A stretch of 37,270 nt of DNA from Anaerolineae bacterium (GTDB taxonomy: Bacteria; Chloroflexota; Anaerolineae; Aggregatilineales; Phototrophicaceae). Each line of letters begins with the position of its first letter. Position 1 is the stretch's first letter. The notes beneath the pieces were generated by a model. That model was given only the letters and a program-made list of their open reading frames with translations, was not told the DNA's origin and did not search any database. A program made the translations under genes and the position numbers. The stretch is taken from the NCBI GenBank assembly GCA_022842885.1, contig JALHOR010000048.1:1-37270 (forward strand), read 5' to 3'. Below, piece after piece: positions 15,893-22,948 of the stretch.

Positions 15893-16054
15893 CTTACCTA
15901 TCAGTACGGCAGCATTTCAGCCGAACAATTCGGATTTTCTTACCTGTACTCACACGGGAAATATTTCCAAATTCATCTGAATGTAGTTTTACCAAACGAT
16001 GAAGACGCGATTATCTCCCGAAGCAAAATTATCTATCCAAATACCAAAAGCTAA
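15893..16054 (+). pseudogene. possible C-terminal gene remnant
   Basis: A 53-codon open frame has protein-like composition (for example ISAEQFGFSYLYSHGKYFQ and HLNVVLPNDED) but no ATG, GTG or TTG start and no RBS. It ends in a TAA formed by the heptamer repeat. It may be the tail of a decayed gene, with the repeat having entered or expanded at its end. It could also be chance. Confidence 0.3.
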
Positions 16055-16074
16055 TAGCTAAAGGCTAATAGCAC
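16047..16074. repeat. heptamer repeat, GCTA flavour
   Basis: Four in-phase units: AAAGCTA, ATAGCTA, AAGGCTA, ATAGCAC. It is the same flavour as the blocks at 3164-3226 (opposite strand) and 24885-24940, and ends 21 nt before the thrS start codon, just ahead of its RBS. Confidence 0.7.
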
Positions 16075-16095
16075 GAATCGCAGGAGCTATCCACA

Positions 16096-17907
16096 ATGTC
16101 TAACCAACGCTATGAAGATACGCAGTTATATCGTATTCGTCATTCGCTGGCGCATATTATGGCGCAAGCGGTGTTAGAACGCTTTCCAGAAGCGCATATC
16201 GCTATCGGTCCACCGATTGAAGATGGTTTCTATTATGACTTTGAACTGCCAGAAGCCATCACGGATGAAGACCTGAAAGCCATTGAAGTTCGCATGAAAA
16301 AAATCATCAGTGGCAAACATGCGTTTAATGTGCGCGAAGTTACGCCGGAAGAAGCGCGGGAAGTATTCGCCAAACAGCCCTATAAGCTAGAACTCATCAA
16401 CGATTTGGTGGAAGGGCGTGTAGATGATAATGGCAACAAAATCGCAGAACCGGCATCCAGCCTGACGATTTATACGCAGGATAAATTCACGGATTTGTGC
16501 CGTGGACCGCATGTTGCCAACACGTCAGAAATAAATGCCAATGCCTTCAGTATTCGGGTGCGTCCGCCAGCAGGTGCTTATTGGCGCGGCGACGAAAAAC
16601 GCCAGCAATTGACGCGCTTATATGGCACGGGTTGGGAAACGCCCGAACAATTGCAAGAGCATATTCATCGTCTGGAAGAAGCACGGCGACGTGACCACCG
16701 GGTCTTAGGCGAAAAATTAGAACTGTTCATCATTTCGCCGCTGGTGGGCAAAGGGCTGCCGCTGTGGCTGCCGAATGGGGCAATATTGCGCGATACGCTG
16801 GAACGCTGGTTACGCGGCGTGCAGGTGGATAATGGCTATTTGCCGGTGGTCACACCGCACATTGGCAACCTGAATCTCTACAAAACGTCGGGGCATTATC
16901 CGTACTATAAAGACAGCCAATACACGCCGATTGATGTGGATGGCGAAGAATACATGCTGAAGCCGATGAACTGCCCGCATCATATCATGATTTATAAGAG
17001 TGCCATGCGCTCCTATAAAGAATTGCCCATTCGGTATGCTGAATTTGGCACGGTCTATCGCTATGAACAGTCGGGCGAACTGACGGGACTCACGCGGGTG
17101 CGCGGCTTTACGGTGGATGATGCCCATCTGTTTGTGACGCCGGAACAACTGCTGGAAGAATTTAAGACGGTGGTCAAGTTGGTGCAGTTTGTGTTTGAAT
17201 CGCTCGGCTTAAGTGATTTCCGCGCTCGTGTCGGCATTCGTGACCCCAAGAGTGATAAATATGTGGGCGATGATGCCGCTTGGGAACAAGCCTCCAGCGC
17301 CATTATTCAGGCAGTGCAAGAATTGGGGCTGCCCTATAATGTCGAAGAGGGCGAAGCGGCATTTTATGGTCCCAAACTGGATTTTATCGTGCGCGATGTG
17401 TTAGGGCGTTCTTGGCAGCTTGGCACGGTAAAGGTGGATTATAACCTGCCGGAACGCTTTGAATTGGAATATGTGGATGCCGATAATTCGCGCAAACGTC
17501 CGGTGATGATTCATCGGGCGCCGTTTGGCAGCATGGAACGCTTCACGGGGATTTTGATTGAGCATTTTGCGGGTCAATTCCCGGCGTGGTTAGCACCGGT
17601 GCAAGCTGTGGTCATCCCCATTCGCCCGGAACATGATAACTATGCCCAACAAGTGCAGGCACATCTAAAGGCGCAGGGAATGCGCGTGAATGCCGATTTG
17701 CGCGATAAAAACATGCGGAACAAAATCAAAGAACATCGGCAAATGTCCATCCCGTGGTTGCTGATTGTGGGCGACAAAGACATCGAAAATAACACGGTCA
17801 GCGTGCGCTTGCGGACGGATGAAGATTTGGGCGCGATACCCTTAGCAGATTTCACGACGTTGGCAAAATCGCTGATTGAGTCGCACAGCATGGAAATCAA
17901 AGCATAA
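16096..17907 (+). CDS. thrS: threonyl-tRNA synthetase (no TGS domain)
   Basis: 603 aa; charges tRNA-Thr with threonine. The editing domain starts immediately: HSLAH (His16, His20) and DLCRGPH (Cys135, His139) are the four-residue editing site that clears mis-attached serine. The class II catalytic core has motif 2 (YRYEQSGELTGLTRVRGF), a MNCPHH zinc-ligand Cys and the motif 3 region (RAPFGSMERFTGILIEH). A C-terminal anticodon-binding domain follows (about 500-600). Compared with the roughly 640-residue bacterial form, the N-terminal TGS (N1) domain is absent, a variant known in some lineages. The ATG has AGGAG 9 nt upstream. No T-box was found before it. Confidence 0.96.
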   Translation: MSNQRYEDTQLYRIRHSLAHIMAQAVLERFPEAHIAIGPPIEDGFYYDFELPEAITDEDLKAIEVRMKKIISGKHAFNVREVTPEEAREVFAKQPYKLELINDLVEGRVDDNGNKIAEPASSLTIYTQDKFTDLCRGPHVANTSEINANAFSIRVRPPAGAYWRGDEKRQQLTRLYGTGWETPEQLQEHIHRLEEARRRDHRVLGEKLELFIISPLVGKGLPLWLPNGAILRDTLERWLRGVQVDNGYLPVVTPHIGNLNLYKTSGHYPYYKDSQYTPIDVDGEEYMLKPMNCPHHIMIYKSAMRSYKELPIRYAEFGTVYRYEQSGELTGLTRVRGFTVDDAHLFVTPEQLLEEFKTVVKLVQFVFESLGLSDFRARVGIRDPKSDKYVGDDAAWEQASSAIIQAVQELGLPYNVEEGEAAFYGPKLDFIVRDVLGRSWQLGTVKVDYNLPERFELEYVDADNSRKRPVMIHRAPFGSMERFTGILIEHFAGQFPAWLAPVQAVVIPIRPEHDNYAQQVQAHLKAQGMRVNADLRDKNMRNKIKEHRQMSIPWLLIVGDKDIENNTVSVRLRTDEDLGAIPLADFTTLAKSLIESHSMEIKA

Positions 17908-17921
17908 ATCATCTCGCTGTA

Positions 17922-17943
17922 GGGCAAGGTGTGTGCCTTGCCC
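17922..17943. terminator. hairpin between convergent thrS and membrane-protein gene
   Basis: A perfect 8-bp stem (GGGCAAGG/CCTTGCCC, loop TGTGTG) lies 14 nt after the thrS stop. No T run follows on either strand, so it may be a repeat-type hairpin or mRNA end protector rather than a classic intrinsic terminator. Confidence 0.45.
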
Positions 17944-17972
17944 CCGCTGTACCCTAAAAAGTGATAAATGCC

Positions 17973-19127
17973 TTAACTCAACTCACGTAATTCGCGGGCA
18001 ATAAGTTCAGCGGCTTTGTTTTGCCAGTTATACAGCGTGCGTTCTGGAACACTGGTTTGCAGCCAATCCAATGCTGCCCGTGCTGGCGTATCCAAATCAT
18101 GATAATCATAACGCCGACTATAAGGTTTTAAGCCCAACACATACGGAAAATACAGCGCGTTATAATAACGCCATTCATCGCTTATTCCAGAAGTACCCTG
18201 CGGCGGTTTAAGATGTTCGATGCTTTCTGTGAGCAATTGTTTGAGCAGGGTTGCCCGTGTGAGCGTGCTATCCGGCTGATGCGTCTGCCGTAAACGCGCA
18301 TCAATCAACGGCAAGTGAATCAAAGGGGATGCTGCCAGATGTTCCAAATCTGCTAAATGTGCTAATGCTCGCCGCGTTAAGCGCGTAAATTCGCGCTCAT
18401 CCAATGCCACCACATCTAAACCAGTATCGGTGCGCGTGAGGGCGCTGGCAACAGCTTGGAGTTGAGCGCGTTCTGTTTGCACCGTGGGCGTGAAAAATAA
18501 GTTATCCAAGTTATTTTGCCATTGGGGTGCCAGCATTTCTATCAAAATGACAGTGCTAATGGTGCCAATCAAGAGCAGTTGTAATGACATGGCTGTGCCT
18601 TCTATCGCCATGACCAAAACAATTTGCCCACCAAAAATGACCACACCCAATCCTGTCATCAACGCTGACCGCAGCATATCTGGCAGCAGCGCCGCGCCTT
18701 CTTCCCAAGCATCCAACCGCGCCATAGCAAACCCCAACGCCAATAAATCCATGCCAATCAGCAGCAAAATAACATCATTGGTGAACCACGCTTGTGGCAA
18801 CAAAAACAAGGCACTCCCCAACGCAAAAAACAAGGTCGCGGTCACAATCAAAGCGACGGGGCGGCGGGGCAGCGGCGATTGGTTGGCGTGTGACCACAAT
18901 GCCCGGATAGCCAATGCCCAACATAACGCCGGAATCAGCGCCACTGTGCCATGCCAGCGGGCAAGTTCGGGCAAATTCACTGTGAAGCCTGCCAATAACA
19001 GCCCGACGGCATATGCCACTAATCCTAATCCGGCGTAACGCATCCCCGGTAATTGCGGACTGCGCCGTAGGAGATACAAGCCTAGCCATAACGTAAAACT
19101 ATAAAACAGCACCATCAATGCCGACAT
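17973..19127 (-). CDS. unknown membrane protein with soluble C-terminal domain
   Basis: 384 aa. The first ~200 residues hold six or seven hydrophobic helices (about 2-18, 30-48, 61-76, 92-112, 118-134, 150-172, 178-196). The rest is soluble and mostly helical, with HLADLEHLAASPLIHL, a Tyr-rich ALYFPYVLGLKPYSRRYDYHD and an end (ERTLYNWQNKAAELIARELRE) that reads like a helix-turn-helix or winged-helix segment. The layout resembles membrane sensors with a cytoplasmic output, but I recognise no family. The ATG has GGAG 4 nt upstream. It diverges from the roadblock gene, so a link to that signalling cassette is possible but only by position. Confidence 0.7.
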   Translation of the reverse strand: MSALMVLFYSFTLWLGLYLLRRSPQLPGMRYAGLGLVAYAVGLLLAGFTVNLPELARWHGTVALIPALCWALAIRALWSHANQSPLPRRPVALIVTATLFFALGSALFLLPQAWFTNDVILLLIGMDLLALGFAMARLDAWEEGAALLPDMLRSALMTGLGVVIFGGQIVLVMAIEGTAMSLQLLLIGTISTVILIEMLAPQWQNNLDNLFFTPTVQTERAQLQAVASALTRTDTGLDVVALDEREFTRLTRRALAHLADLEHLAASPLIHLPLIDARLRQTHQPDSTLTRATLLKQLLTESIEHLKPPQGTSGISDEWRYYNALYFPYVLGLKPYSRRYDYHDLDTPARAALDWLQTSVPERTLYNWQNKAAELIARELRELS

Positions 19128-19218
19128 AATGCTCCATTCTCAAGCACCCATAAATTTGCCCCCATGCAGAAAATAACATTCTCCGGTACAATATAGCGTA
19201 AGTAAAACTCATTTCTTA

Positions 19219-19249
19219 TTGCCAACAAATCCAAAAAATCAGGTACAAT
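19219..19249 (+). promoter_or_regulatory. candidate promoter of the roadblock-V4R-regulator cassette
   Basis: TTGCCA and TACAAT are separated by 19 nt, a long but usable spacing. The predicted start lies about 45 nt before the roadblock gene. An AT-rich spacer supports a promoter here; precise boxes are uncertain. Confidence 0.35.
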
Positions 19250-19299
19250 CAAGCCATATAAGATTGTAATCACCTGTTCGGTGCAAAAGGAGTCCGGTT

Positions 19300-19671
19300 G
19301 TGTCCAAGTCTCGTACTGATATGCTGATGGAAAAACTGCGCGATTTACAAGCGAGTTCTGGCGAAGTGGAAGCTGCCGCGATTGTGAGCGTGGATGGTCT
19401 GAGCATGGCATCCATGCTGCCACAAGGGATTGAAGAAGATCGCGTGAGTGCCATGAGCGCCGCCATGTTATCTTTGGGTGAACGCATTGCTTCGGAATTG
19501 ACACGCGGCGAATTGGAACAGGTGAATGTTAAAGGCGATAACGGCTACGTGATTCTGACCTCGGTGGGGGAAGAAGCCGTGTTGACGGTCTTGGCACGCA
19601 AAGATGCCAAATTGGGGTTAATCCTGCTGGATGTCAACCGGGCAGTGGATGCCTTGGAACAAATCGTCTAA
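19300..19671 (+). CDS. roadblock/LC7-domain protein
   Basis: 123 aa from a GTG with AGGAG 7 nt upstream; the protein starts MSKSRTDMLMEKL. It is a single roadblock/LC7 domain: an amphipathic helix (LMEKLRDLQASSGEV), the strand AAAIVSVDGLSMASMLP, a long central helix (RVSAMSAAMLSLGERIASEL) and the closing VNVKGDNGYVILTSVGEEAVLTVLA. Bacterial roadblock proteins (MglB-like) act as regulators of small Ras-like GTPases; none is encoded here. It is first in a cassette followed 31 nt later by a V4R-like protein and then a response regulator, suggesting a signalling role. Confidence 0.9.
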   Translation: MSKSRTDMLMEKLRDLQASSGEVEAAAIVSVDGLSMASMLPQGIEEDRVSAMSAAMLSLGERIASELTRGELEQVNVKGDNGYVILTSVGEEAVLTVLARKDAKLGLILLDVNRAVDALEQIV

Positions 19672-19702
19672 ATCCGTTATTTGTCACAGAAGGCACATTG
19701 CC

Positions 19703-20344
19703 GTGTTTGAGCCAAGCGGTCTGTACTATCCCAATCGTATCGCCCGTGCTTTTTTTGTGGCGATGGATGATGTTATGGGGCAGAACGGTCTGAATATGTT
19801 GTTAGGCGGGGCGCATTTAACCGAATATGCTGCTACCCCCCCGCCAGATAATTTAAATCGTGAATTTGACTTTGCAGCAATTGCGGCGCTGAACGAGTCG
19901 CTGGAACACATGTATGGACCGCGGGGTGGGCGCGGCATGGCGCTCCGTATCGGACGGGCTGCTTTTGCTCATGGCATTAAAGGCTTTGGGGTGATGCGCG
20001 GCTTGGGTGCGCCCGCTTTCCGGGCATTGCCTTTGGAACAGCGCATTGATTTTGGCTTGCAAGCACTCGCAACAGTTTTTACGCACTTCAGCGACCAAAC
20101 ATCGGTTGTCATAACGGATGGCGATGCCCTCTTATTCAAAGTCGAAAACAGCCCGTTTGCGTGGGGACGCACCTCCGATAAACCGGTGTGTCATGCCCTA
20201 GTCGGTATTATCCAAGAGTCGCTACGCTGGGCATCCAATGGCTATGAATTTTATGTGCGTGAAGTCGCCTGCCGCGCCACTGGGAGCGATGAATGTGTGT
20301 TTCGGATTAATCGCACGGCAATTGGTGAAAGCAGTAGTATGTAA
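19703..20344 (+). CDS. V4R (4-vinyl reductase) domain protein
   Basis: 213 aa from a GTG with AAGG 9 nt upstream; the longer frame begins inside the roadblock gene. The C-terminal part has the V4R-domain pattern, with a helical bundle then FYVREVACRATGSDECVFRINR, whose two Cys (in VACRA and DECVF) match the conserved Cys-x-x-Gly...Cys-x-F end. V4R domains bind small molecules or metals in sensors and in bacteriochlorophyll synthesis accessory proteins. Standing alone next to a roadblock protein and a response regulator, this one is more likely a sensor than an enzyme (inference). The N-terminal half (ARAFFVAMDDVMGQNGLNMLL) is family-like. Confidence 0.8.
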   Translation: MFEPSGLYYPNRIARAFFVAMDDVMGQNGLNMLLGGAHLTEYAATPPPDNLNREFDFAAIAALNESLEHMYGPRGGRGMALRIGRAAFAHGIKGFGVMRGLGAPAFRALPLEQRIDFGLQALATVFTHFSDQTSVVITDGDALLFKVENSPFAWGRTSDKPVCHALVGIIQESLRWASNGYEFYVREVACRATGSDECVFRINRTAIGESSSM

Positions 20345-20458
20345 ATCTCACCCATCCTCCAAAAACACCCGTTGCATTTTTGGCAAACTCAGTTCAAACT
20401 AAAGATAAACACACTATTCATTGAAATCTATCATTCAGGATACCCGGCGGGGAACAAG

Positions 20459-21316
20459 ATGAACAAACCGCAAATCCTCATTGTCGAAGATGACCTCGAC
20501 TTATCGGAAATTGTCAGTTCGTATTTTCGTGGGCAAAATTACGATGTGGTGACAGCCGCTTGGGCTGAGGAGGCACTGGCGATTGCCGCAGAAAACCCGC
20601 TTGATTTAATCATGCTGGATGTGCGCTTGCCCGATATTGATGGCTTTGAGTTGTGCCGCCGCTTGCGGGAACGTCGTAAGACCCAAGACACGCCTATCAT
20701 CTTCCTGACGGAAAAACGCGACCGGGTAGATAAACTGCATGGGCTGGAATTGGGCGTGGTGGATTACATTACGAAACCATTTGATATTCAGGAATTGCGC
20801 CTGCGCGTCCGTAACGCTATCGTGCGTTCACAGCAAGCCTCCCGTTTGAACCCCGTAACCGATTTGCCCGAAGGGGATGTGGTTGAGGAACGCTTAGTCG
20901 GCACCATGCAAAGCGTCAACAGCCATGCACTGCTGCAATTTTCGATTGCGACTTTGGGGGCTTTCCGGGAACGGTATGGTTTTGTCGCCGCTGATGATGT
21001 GCTGCGAGCCGTTACGCTGATGGTACGGAATGCCGTGCGCGAATTTGGCAGCGAACAAGATTTTATCGGGCATTTGGAACCCGAAACTTTCCTCATCATC
21101 ACTGCCCCCGATGCTGCCGAAGATATTCAAGAACGGATTGAACGGCGTATCACCCAATCGCGGGAATACTTTTACCCGCTGCGTGACCGTGACCGGGCGC
21201 GAAACGCCATGCAAGAAAATTTGTTGGCGGTCAAAAGTGGCGTGTTGAATATTCAACAGGGCAATTATGAGTCGATGTCTGCATTGAAAGATGCCCTGCG
21301 AAAAAGTCTGGTATAG
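20459..21316 (+). CDS. response regulator with degenerate GGDEF domain
   Basis: 285 aa from an ATG with a GGGGA site 6 nt upstream. The receiver domain (1-120) has the acidic pair E10-D11/D12, phosphoacceptor D54 (IMLDVRLPDIDG), T84 and K106 (YITKPF). The second half aligns with diguanylate cyclase folds: NPVTDLPEG stands where DxLTGLPN is usual and RERYGFVAADDVLR resembles the FNDxYGHxxGDxxL helix, but the active-site GGDEF is replaced by GHLEPETF. It is thus predicted to be catalytically dead and to work by binding partners. It is the last gene of the roadblock-V4R-regulator cassette, 114 nt after the V4R gene. Confidence 0.82.
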   Translation: MNKPQILIVEDDLDLSEIVSSYFRGQNYDVVTAAWAEEALAIAAENPLDLIMLDVRLPDIDGFELCRRLRERRKTQDTPIIFLTEKRDRVDKLHGLELGVVDYITKPFDIQELRLRVRNAIVRSQQASRLNPVTDLPEGDVVEERLVGTMQSVNSHALLQFSIATLGAFRERYGFVAADDVLRAVTLMVRNAVREFGSEQDFIGHLEPETFLIITAPDAAEDIQERIERRITQSREYFYPLRDRDRARNAMQENLLAVKSGVLNIQQGNYESMSALKDALRKSLV

Positions 21317-21352
21317 CCATAAACGCCATCTTGTTGGCGCTGACCTTGAATT

Positions 21353-22243
21353 TTATTCCTGAGCATTGTGGGTGGCAACATTGGTGGAAAACGCCTCTGC
21401 CATTGCCACCGGAATGCGAATGGGGCGTTGCGTTTTTAAGTCAAAGCACACCCATAAACCGCGTGCTTGTGCCAATTTTACCCCATCGCTGGCGCGTTCC
21501 AACACATAGTGCCGTACCACCGAAATGCGTTTGGCATCACTCAACCAAGTGCGAATCGTGATGTCATCGTCCATCAACGCTGGTTGCACATAAACAATTC
21601 GCATCTGGCGCATGACCATGACTACCCCTTCGGATAACAGGCGCGGCATAGACCAACCGAAATGCCGCCCCACTTGTGTCGAAACATCTTCAATATAATT
21701 AAAATATGCCGCATTATTCACATGCCCCACGGTATCAATATCACGCCATTCAACGCGCTTATGCAGCGTATACATGCCCGGCGGCGGGGGTGGCGGCACA
21801 GGCAATTTAGCACGAGCAATAGGGTGATTCTCGCTGGCATCGGGCATATATGCCTGCATAACGACTTCAGGAATCGTCATCGGTTGCAGCGTAGCAGCAT
21901 CCAGAAAAATCCAATCGGTGGCTGCCCGCGCGGCTAAGTCGCTGCTGCCTGCCCGTCGGAATTCATAAACACGCCGTGACCGCACTCGCCGGAAATCTTC
22001 GACCCAAGTCGTCACTTCCACGCTGTCGTTATGTAATAATGGTTGTAAATATTCAATATCGGTGTCATAGATGCGCCAAGTATAGCCTGCCTGCGTATAC
22101 CAAGCGTTGCTGCGTCCAACCGCATCGGTTGCATCTAACGCCGTCTCCTGCATATAGCGAATATAGTTGACATTATTCAAATGCCCATAGGCATCACATT
22201 CGTAATGCCGCACGCGAAACGTTGCCGTAAAAGTGATAGGCAT
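21353..22243 (-). CDS. tandem hotdog-fold (4HBT) acyl thioesterase
   Basis: 296 aa from an ATG preceded by GAGGAT. It has two 4-hydroxybenzoyl-CoA-thioesterase-type hotdog domains in one chain. Domain 1 (about 5-135) has DAYGHLNNVNY with Asp17; domain 2 (about 163-285) has DTVGHVNNAAYFNYIED with Asp170. They are joined by a linker with seven consecutive Pro (150-156 region). The catalytic Asp-x-x-Gly-His-Asn-Asn pattern is intact in both halves, unlike many tandem enzymes where one is lost. It probably hydrolyses acyl-ACP or acyl-CoA; FatA/B-type acyl-ACP thioesterases have the same tandem plan. No fatty-acid genes are nearby. It diverges from the GNAT gene over a region with an 18-bp palindrome. 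Confidence 0.86.
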   Translation of the reverse strand: MPITFTATFRVRHYECDAYGHLNNVNYIRYMQETALDATDAVGRSNAWYTQAGYTWRIYDTDIEYLQPLLHNDSVEVTTWVEDFRRVRSRRVYEFRRAGSSDLAARAATDWIFLDAATLQPMTIPEVVMQAYMPDASENHPIARAKLPVPPPPPPGMYTLHKRVEWRDIDTVGHVNNAAYFNYIEDVSTQVGRHFGWSMPRLLSEGVVMVMRQMRIVYVQPALMDDDITIRTWLSDAKRISVVRHYVLERASDGVKLAQARGLWVCFDLKTQRPIRIPVAMAEAFSTNVATHNAQE

Positions 22244-22327
22244 AATATCCTCATAGCGGATGAATAACCGGGATAATTCTCTGTTATCATACTGTGTTTC
22301 TGCCAGCAAAAAAAATGAAAATGACTA

Positions 22328-22345
22328 CAATAACATATGTTATTG
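22328..22345. promoter_or_regulatory. 18-bp perfect palindrome, candidate operator
   Basis: CAATAACATATGTTATTG is perfectly symmetrical and lies between the divergent thioesterase and GNAT genes. A further ATAAC half-site follows at once (22346-22350), giving alternating half-sites. It shares the GTTAT/ATAAC core with the 5207-5228 palindrome. Confidence 0.5.
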
Positions 22346-22375
22346 ATAACTCTATTTATGAACATCGTCTCAAAA

Positions 22376-22876
22376 ATGTCCTCTTTAACACTCCTCCCCC
22401 CGAATACAACTATACACATCCGAGCATTGCAGCCCGACGATTTGCCGGCTTTGCTAGCGGGGTGCTGGCAAGAACGCCCAAAAGAAACCGCCGAAACCAC
22501 GTTTCACCATTTAATTGCTGGCGCGGCTGAACAGCGCGATTTGGGGTTCGTCATCGTGGATAACACCGAAAATGGCAGCCTTGTAGGGTTTGGGCGCTTA
22601 ACCGTGTGGTTGAGTTATGCCGAAATTAGTGATTTGATTGTTCTGCCTGCCCGGCGCTCACAAGGGTTAGGAACAGCCATGATACAGCATCTGGTGCAGG
22701 TGGCATTGACGATGAATCTGGAATTTGTGGAAATTGGGGCAGCCACGAGCAATCCCCGCGCCCTAGCCTTGTATTTACGCTTGGGATTTCAAAAAGCTCT
22801 GGCACGCCAATTGAATTTAGGGCATGGCGAAGAAATTGTCCAGTATATGCGCCTGCATTTCCCCAAAGCTACCTAA
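22376..22876 (+). CDS. GNAT-family N-acetyltransferase
   Basis: 166 aa if started at MSSLTLLPPN; ATGs at 22337 and 22358 are alternatives. None has a good RBS, and the first overlaps the palindrome. The fold is clear: IHIRALQPDDLPALLAGCW (beta1-alpha1), ENGSLVGFGRLTV (beta2-3), AEISDLIVLPARRSQGLGTAMIQHLV (beta4 and the acetyl-CoA loop with RxxGLGTAM) and FVEIGAATSNPRALALYLRLGFQKA (beta5-alpha4). It transfers acetyl from acetyl-CoA to an unknown amine. It lies directly before the serine protease gene, with 72 nt between. Confidence 0.86.
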   Translation: MSSLTLLPPNTTIHIRALQPDDLPALLAGCWQERPKETAETTFHHLIAGAAEQRDLGFVIVDNTENGSLVGFGRLTVWLSYAEISDLIVLPARRSQGLGTAMIQHLVQVALTMNLEFVEIGAATSNPRALALYLRLGFQKALARQLNLGHGEEIVQYMRLHFPKAT

Positions 22877-22948
22877 TTGTTTGCTTTACGTCTGTGGGGC
22901 TTTGCGTTATGCTTGCACTGTAGACGACACACGGGAAGGCTCATCTTC

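Larger units (their letters stand above)
15725..16095. other. intergenic region before thrS
   Basis: It contains a strong hairpin (15794-15837), two short stem motifs with a shared core (GTCGGTAAAA..TTACC at about 15760-15781 and 15880-15898), a possible gene remnant with no start codon (15893-16054) and a heptamer repeat (16047-16074). No T-box or riboswitch core was recognised. Confidence 0.6.

Noticed and set aside
15725..16095. T-box leader before thrS
   Set aside because: The phrase GGTGGCAAGCCGCG resembles the T-box consensus AGGGTGGNACCGCG, but it has an insertion, pairs with sequence before it rather than after it, and is followed directly by the T run. No stem I with a Thr specifier loop was found.
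18484..19038. 184-codon + strand frame opposite the membrane protein
   Set aside because: Its Ser/Asn/Lys/Ala-rich composition is the complement of hydrophobic Leu/Val codons on the other strand; no RBS.
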